IMG/VR virus record: IMGVR_UViG_3300034013_000395 | Coordinates: 1 to 22,996 of that record | Length of the DNA stretch: 22,996 bases | Direction: 5' to 3' (one strand) | Source of the DNA: a virus | Part shown: piece after piece, positions 18,737 through 22,996 of the stretch | Layout of the letters: each line of letters starts with the position of its first letter | How positions within the stretch are numbered: position 1 is the first letter of the stretch | Program-made: the position numbers and the translations under genes | The notes under the pieces: model-generated | Databases searched by the model: none | What the model was told of the DNA's origin: nothing | What the model saw: the letters and a program-made list of their open reading frames with translations, nothing else

Positions 18737-19437
18737 AGATTTTTTTAATGTATTACGATAGATTTAACGATGCCACAACTTCAAAGCTATTAAATATAGA
18801 GCATATTGTTCTATGCCATGATAATAAAGATAAATTTACTTGTATTAATGATAAAGCTAATTTAATACAAACGAATAAACCTAAAGGAATACAAAATAAT
18901 TTTAATTACGCATTAGAATTGTTAGAAAAAAACGAATGGGGTATTTTTTTAAGTGACGATTTAATTGAAGGAAAAAAACTTGAAAATAATAAATTTATAA
19001 AATGTGATATTGATTTTGTTTTAAATGAATTAATTAATATTTTACCTAAATGTGATTTAATGGGGGTTAAATTAGTAGGTTTAAACTCAACTGGAAATCC
19101 ATTTTATGCTAAAAATAAATATTCAAAATATGGATTAGTTGACGGAAGATGTTTTGCAATTAAAAAAACTGATTTTAAATTCCATTCAGACATAAATACT
19201 ATACCTGATTATTATGCATCTGCCTATCATCTACAAAAGTACGGAGGTAATTTAATTTTAAACTATTGTTTTTTAGATTTTAAAAGATATGAGAAGGGAG
19301 GTCTTGGAACTGTTAATGAAAGAATTAACGATAAGATAAAAGACGTTAAATTAATGGTAGGTTTATTTCCTAAAAATGTAAAAATAAAAGATAAACCAAA
19401 CGAACCTAAAAATAGCCATATAATTATTAAAAGATGA
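18733..19437 (+). CDS. TET/JBP-associated glycosyltransferase-like protein
   Basis: 234 residues. MKIFLMYYDRFNDATTSKLL begins an alpha/beta domain; KPKGIQNNFNYAL (49-61) and WGIFLSDDL (69-77) resemble the nucleotide-sugar region of the GREB1/TAGT-type glycosyltransferases found next to phage TET/JBP enzymes. The DD pair may be the metal-binding site. GGLGTVNERI occurs late. Tight overlap with the TET/JBP-like gene suggests that it glycosylates the hydroxylated base. The family assignment is by pattern and context, not by search. Confidence 0.62.
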   Translation: MKIFLMYYDRFNDATTSKLLNIEHIVLCHDNKDKFTCINDKANLIQTNKPKGIQNNFNYALELLEKNEWGIFLSDDLIEGKKLENNKFIKCDIDFVLNELINILPKCDLMGVKLVGLNSTGNPFYAKNKYSKYGLVDGRCFAIKKTDFKFHSDINTIPDYYASAYHLQKYGGNLILNYCFLDFKRYEKGGLGTVNERINDKIKDVKLMVGLFPKNVKIKDKPNEPKNSHIIIKR

Positions 19438-20204
19438 AACGAATTGATTTAATACAAGTTGAACACAATAGAAAAATTGGAGAAAAATGCCCTTATATTG
19501 AACCTAATGTAACTGAAGATTGTATTTTTTATGTAGATGGCGAACCGATAGGATTTTACTTAACTAAGATGCCTGATAAGATGTGTAAATTAGCAGACTT
19601 GGCGAATAAGGAATTAAATACAAAAAATGTTCCGAAGCAAGGTAGAGCAAAAGGGTATGGCAGCATAAAGTTACAAGAATACACAACAGGAACGACTTGC
19701 CAAATAGGAAGCATAGCTCCTCAACCAAGATTTGGCAGGGATTACGGAAAGAGAAGTAGTGTTCACGATTCAAAAACAGCACAAACATTTATTAAAGCAA
19801 TGTTGCTACTTGCAAAAGAAAGTGAGCAACTAATAAAAGAAATATTACCGAAACAATACGAACAGCAAATTGAATTGTTTAAAGATGTTCCTAAAAAATG
19901 GAGGTTTGCAAATATATTCACAAGTTCGATTTCAAACTGTAATATTTCAGCTTCATTTCATTTAGACTCTGCTAACATAGTTGGAGCAGTTAACGTAATT
20001 ATTTGTAAAAAGCATAATTCAAAAGGTGGCGATTTACACGTTCCTGATTATAATGCTACGATAGGACAACAAGATAATTCTATTTTAGTTTATCCAGCGT
20101 GGCGAAATATACACGGAGTAACACCCATCATACCAACTCACGAGGGCGGTTACAGAAACTCACTTATATTTTACCCACTTAAAGCATTTAAAGGATTATT
20201 ATAA
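19434..20204 (+). CDS. TET/JBP-like 2-oxoglutarate/iron(II) dioxygenase
   Basis: 256 residues. The C-terminal half has the iron facial triad of 2OG oxygenases: SASFHLDSAN (His176, Asp178) and NIHGVTP (His227), then a 2OG-binding Arg in YRNSLIFYP (Arg241); GGDLHVPDYN (198-207) lies between, as in TET/JBP enzymes. These hydroxylate the 5-methyl group of cytosine or thymine in DNA. The N-terminal half has a motif KYGSIKL-like (residues 73-80, KGYGSIKL). With a glycosyltransferase-like gene upstream and a C5-methyltransferase elsewhere, 5-methylcytosine is the likeliest substrate. Confidence 0.74.
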   Translation: MKRIDLIQVEHNRKIGEKCPYIEPNVTEDCIFYVDGEPIGFYLTKMPDKMCKLADLANKELNTKNVPKQGRAKGYGSIKLQEYTTGTTCQIGSIAPQPRFGRDYGKRSSVHDSKTAQTFIKAMLLLAKESEQLIKEILPKQYEQQIELFKDVPKKWRFANIFTSSISNCNISASFHLDSANIVGAVNVIICKKHNSKGGDLHVPDYNATIGQQDNSILVYPAWRNIHGVTPIIPTHEGGYRNSLIFYPLKAFKGLL

Positions 20205-20581
20205 TGGCATACGACAGAATAAAAATATACGAACAAGCGCAAGAGTTAATTAAAACTAAAAAACTATTCTTTATTGAGGATGTGGTGACTTTATTGCCTA
20301 TTGCAAAGAAAACTTTTTACGAATGGTTTCCAATTGACAGTGACGAATGTAACACTATAAAAGAGCTACTTGACAAAAATAAAATTGATGTTAAGAATGG
20401 ACTGCGCAATAAATGGTACAATGGAAACAATCCACTTACTCAAATGGCATTGTATAAACTGATAGGTACTGAAGAGGAATATCATCGCATTGCAAGTACT
20501 AAAACCGAAAACAAAAACATTAATATTGAAAAACCAATTTTTAACGGATTAGATATAAATGTAAAAGAAGATGCTGATTAA
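20204..20581 (+). CDS. Terminase small subunit
   Basis: 125 residues. YDRIKIYEQAQELIKTKKLF, then VVTLLPIAKKTFYEWFP (an HTH-like DNA-recognition segment) and NPLTQMALYKLIGTEEEYHR resemble terminase small subunits of Bacteroidota phages. It recognises the packaging site and recruits the large subunit, whose gene overlaps its end by 11 bases. Confidence 0.82.
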   Translation: MAYDRIKIYEQAQELIKTKKLFFIEDVVTLLPIAKKTFYEWFPIDSDECNTIKELLDKNKIDVKNGLRNKWYNGNNPLTQMALYKLIGTEEEYHRIASTKTENKNINIEKPIFNGLDINVKEDAD

Positions 20582-21749
20582 AACCACTGCCCAAGATAAA
20601 ATAGCAGCTTTACGAAAACGTATAAGAATTGTAAGGGGTGGAACAAGTGCTTCCAAAACATTTAGTATAATACCTTTTTTAATTGATTACGCTTATAAAA
20701 ATAAGAATAGTGAAATAAGTATAGTTAGCGAAACAATCCCGCATTTAAGGCGTGGCGCAATACGTGACTTTTTAAAGATAATGGATTTAATAGGTTGGTT
20801 TGAGCCTGCTAATTGGAACAAGTCAAGTTTAACCTATAATTTTGACAATGGAAGTTTTATTGAGTTTTTTAGCGCAGATAATCCAAGTAAGTTAAGAGGT
20901 GCAAGACGTGATGTTTTATTTATAAATGAGTGTAATAATGTAAACTTTGAAAGCTATTACCAACTAGCAATTAGAACACGAAAGTTTATTTATTTAGATT
21001 ATAACCCAGTTGCTGAATTTTGGGTAGATACTGAATTGATAAATGATAAGGACGCAGAACGTATTACGTTAACTTATAAAGACAATGAAGCTTTAGATAT
21101 ATCAATCGTTAAAGAAATTGAAAAGGCACGAGATAAAGCAGCTACATCAAGCTATTGGAGAAATTGGTGGACTGTATTTGGATTAGGTCAAATAGGTAGT
21201 TTGCAAGGTGTAGTGTTTGATAATTGGCAGCAAGTGGCGAGCGTTCCAACTGATGCAAAGCTATTAGGTTACGGAATGGATTTTGGATTCACTAACGACC
21301 CTACGACCTTAATAGCAGTTTATAAAACTAACAATCAACTATTTTTTGATGAGGTGTTATACCGAACTAATATGACTAACTTAGACATTGGTAACTTTTT
21401 AAAGTCAGAGGGTATCGGCAGACCTTTAGAAATAGTAGCCGATAGTGCAGAACCTAAATCAATTGAAGAGTTAAGGCGGCAAGGTTTTTTAATTACACCT
21501 GCTAAAAAAGGGGCTGACTCAATCAAAATTGGAATTGATATTTTAAAGCGTGAACCTTTCTTTGTTACCCAAAGTTCAATTAATTTAATCAAAGAGTTAC
21601 GCTCATACGTTTGGGCAACTGACCGAGATGGTAAACTTACTGGCAATCCAATTGACCACTCAAACCACGCAATTGATGCAATGAGGTATTTCGCACTCAA
21701 TAAATTAAATAACCGACCGAGTGGCAAATATGCCACAATTAAAATTTAG
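20571..21749 (+). CDS. terL: Terminase large subunit
   Basis: 392 residues. ATPase: Walker A RGGTSASKT (22-30), Walker B-like DVLFINE (114-120). Nuclease: GMDFGFTNDP with Asp237, VADSAEP with Asp291, and IDHSNHAIDAMRY with Asp369, three acidic residues of the RNase H-like fold. It cuts concatemeric DNA and drives it into the prohead. The start ATG at 20571 overlaps the small subunit gene. Length and motifs look complete. Confidence 0.93.
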   Translation: MLIKTTAQDKIAALRKRIRIVRGGTSASKTFSIIPFLIDYAYKNKNSEISIVSETIPHLRRGAIRDFLKIMDLIGWFEPANWNKSSLTYNFDNGSFIEFFSADNPSKLRGARRDVLFINECNNVNFESYYQLAIRTRKFIYLDYNPVAEFWVDTELINDKDAERITLTYKDNEALDISIVKEIEKARDKAATSSYWRNWWTVFGLGQIGSLQGVVFDNWQQVASVPTDAKLLGYGMDFGFTNDPTTLIAVYKTNNQLFFDEVLYRTNMTNLDIGNFLKSEGIGRPLEIVADSAEPKSIEELRRQGFLITPAKKGADSIKIGIDILKREPFFVTQSSINLIKELRSYVWATDRDGKLTGNPIDHSNHAIDAMRYFALNKLNNRPSGKYATIKI

Positions 21750-21781
21750 CAAAAAAGTAATAAATTTATATATAAAAGAGA

Positions 21782-22387
21782 ATGAAGTATAATAAAATAA
21801 CTATTGGTCAGTTCTTAAAATGCAAAACTATTGCGGATTTAGAACCTGATGTACTGAATAGGAACATTAAATTATTAGCTGAATTGAGCGGCAAAACCTT
21901 TGATGAAATCGAATCAATGCCTATTGAAAAGTTAACCGATGCATTAAAGGACTTTAACAAGTTGGAACTACTTAACCCTAATGCAAAGGTTAAAATGGAT
22001 TTTAAAGTTAAAGGCAGGCGTTTTAAATGCGTATGGCAAACTCAAAAACTAACCGCAGCGCAATACATTGACGTGACTTCATTCTGCAAAGACGAAAAGA
22101 ATATAGTGGCAAATATTCACAATATACTTGCAGCTATTTGTGTTGAGAAAACTTGGTATGGTAAAAGTAAAAAGTACGATGGTGCAAATCATAAAGAGGT
22201 GGCGGATTTGTTTTACAATCATTTAAAGATTGATACTGCATACCCTATCATGCTTTTTTTTTGCAGGTACTTCAAGGAATTAGCCGCCAATATCCTAATT
22301 TATTTGGAGTCGGAAGCGGACAAAGCAATGGAGAAAACGAAACCAATAGCGGACAAAATTTTGAAACAAAATGGGGGTGGATTGTAG
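21782..22387 (+). CDS. Tail assembly chaperone, zero-frame product
   Basis: 201 residues. KYNKITIGQFLKCKTIADLE, a coil region, and KGRRFKCVWQTQKLTAAQYI are followed by a helical FFCRYFKELAANIL and a terminal QNGGGL. It precedes a -1-frame open region that lacks an ATG, as in lambda gpG/gpGT-type chaperones. The product would help tape-measure folding and tail-length control. A run of nine T residues (22254-22262) crosses the frame at residues 158-160. Confidence 0.7.
   Translation: MKYNKITIGQFLKCKTIADLEPDVLNRNIKLLAELSGKTFDEIESMPIEKLTDALKDFNKLELLNPNAKVKMDFKVKGRRFKCVWQTQKLTAAQYIDVTSFCKDEKNIVANIHNILAAICVEKTWYGKSKKYDGANHKEVADLFYNHLKIDTAYPIMLFFCRYFKELAANILIYLESEADKAMEKTKPIADKILKQNGGGL
22254..22262 (+). 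other. Nine-T slippery run, candidate -1 frameshift site
   Basis: The zero frame reads CTT TTT TTT TGC, giving a T TTT TTT heptamer, the only canonical X XXY YYZ site in the overlap of the two frames. Slippage here or transcriptional slippage would join the chaperone to the 22261-22533 frame. A non-canonical site near 22360-22380 remains possible. Confidence 0.5.
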
Positions 22388-22533
22388 CGATTAACAACCT
22401 AGCTAATAACGACCGTAGTAAGTGGAGTTATTACGAGGATATGAATATAATTGAATTTTTAAACACGCTAGTATTTTACAAAGATAAAAGCGAAGATGAT
22501 AAACTAAAATGGCAAGCAGCGCAAAGGACATAG
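22261..22533 (+). CDS. Tail assembly chaperone, frameshift extension
   Basis: Open in the -1 frame to 22533. There is no ATG before residue 61 of this frame, so separate initiation is unlikely. The downstream part WGWIVAINNLANNDRSKWSY, then NIIEFLNTLVFYKDKSED has the look of the second domain (T part) of tail assembly chaperones. The first roughly 34 residues look non-conserved and may not be translated if slippage occurs later. Overlaps the next gene by 25 bases. Confidence 0.6.
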   Translation: MQVLQGISRQYPNLFGVGSGQSNGENETNSGQNFETKWGWIVAINNLANNDRSKWSYYEDMNIIEFLNTLVFYKDKSEDDKLKWQAAQRT

Positions 22534-22996
22534 GTAGTAAGTATGGTAGTTCGGTAGATAACTTTGAGGCGACTGCAAAAAGTGGCGTAAATAAAATTAT
22601 GCTCGATTGGGCTAATGAGTCAATCGGAATAATGCGCAAGATTATAACACGTAAGGCACGAACTAGACAAGCAAGTACACTAGCTTCGGACTTAGTACCT
22701 AAACCAATTGCGAACGGAATACAGATAGTTACCATGCAAGACTATTGGGACTTTGTAAATCAAGGCGTAAAAGGTGTTTATAATAAAAGCAAAGCACCTA
22801 ACAGCGATTATAGTTTTAAAAACTTAGGAGTGTCGCCTGACATGCTAGCTAGTTTTAAAGATTACATAGCACGAACAGGCAGCAAAGGTTTAAGAAAACA
22901 AACTTTAATTCGTAAGAATAAAAAGAAGCAAGCCGACATAATAACAAAGGAAGCAATGAGTATGGCAGTAGCAACTAAAATAGGCGGTATTAAACC
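22509..22996 (+). CDS. Tail-associated structural protein, truncated by the window end
   Basis: The ATG at 22509 opens a frame of at least 162 residues that runs off the end of the window (MASSAKDIGSKYGSSVDNFE...). It is Lys- and Ala-rich with a DYWDFVNQGVKGVYNKSKAP segment, an aromatic part and a basic FKDYIARTGSKGLRKQTLIR stretch. The location after the tail chaperone suggests a tail component, perhaps preceding the tape measure gene. It overlaps the chaperone extension. Confidence 0.68.
   Translation, partial: MASSAKDIGSKYGSSVDNFEATAKSGVNKIMLDWANESIGIMRKIITRKARTRQASTLASDLVPKPIANGIQIVTMQDYWDFVNQGVKGVYNKSKAPNSDYSFKNLGVSPDMLASFKDYIARTGSKGLRKQTLIRKNKKKQADIITKEAMSMAVATKIGGIK

Overview
This window is one strand-consistent, AT-rich stretch of a tailed double-stranded DNA bacteriophage (or prophage) infecting a member of the Bacteroidota. 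Every credible gene is on the + strand, genes are packed with ATGA or TAATG overlaps, and starts are preceded by A-rich tracts rather than Shine-Dalgarno sequences. The recognisable promoters have the Bacteroidota form (TTTG, about 19 bases, TAnnTTTG). No integrase, tRNA, CRISPR array or insertion sequence is visible. The structural genes run off both ends of the window.

Layout. 1-2313: neck/tail structural genes. 2310-3737: lysis block with two small holin-like membrane proteins, an M15 peptidase endolysin, a 24-residue membrane peptide and a lipoprotein with a C-terminal membrane anchor (probable unimolecular spanin). 3738-3880: hairpin-rich untranslated region ending in a strong terminator. 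3934-7695: promoter P1, a run of small unknown early genes, then an island of two integron-type gene cassettes with attC-like sites, one cassette carrying a C5-cytosine methyltransferase. 7738-10801: promoter P2 and a recombination/replication block (ERF annealing protein, stand-alone DnaA domain IV-like protein, NinG/Rap-like protein, zinc-ribbon and winged-helix proteins). 10802-16935: promoters P3 and P4, each followed by a structured leader RNA and terminator, then a helicase-methyltransferase fusion, replication proteins, a sigma-like factor and a GT-B glycosyltransferase. 16932-20204: small proteins, a SAM methyltransferase, a ParB-like protein, a glycosyltransferase-like protein and a TET/JBP-like dioxygenase. 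20204-22996: small and large terminase, a tail assembly chaperone pair that appears to use a -1 frameshift, and a truncated tail-associated gene.

Most notable points. (1) The RNAs at about 10838 and 13219 share one architecture (promoter, 5' hairpin H1, hairpin H2, terminator H3). In each, the H1 loop is complementary over 7 bases to the terminator loop, but the paired sequences differ entirely, which looks like an undescribed kissing-loop RNA class. (2) Two integron-like cassettes sit inside a phage genome: complementary core sites flank each gene, and a long attC-like stem follows the first. (3) A C5-methyltransferase, a TET/JBP-like oxygenase and a glycosyltransferase-like protein together suggest a cytosine hypermodification pathway, with the first enzyme delivered on a cassette. 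(4) A palindromic operator-like element fills the promoter spacer at P2, with a degenerate copy at P1.
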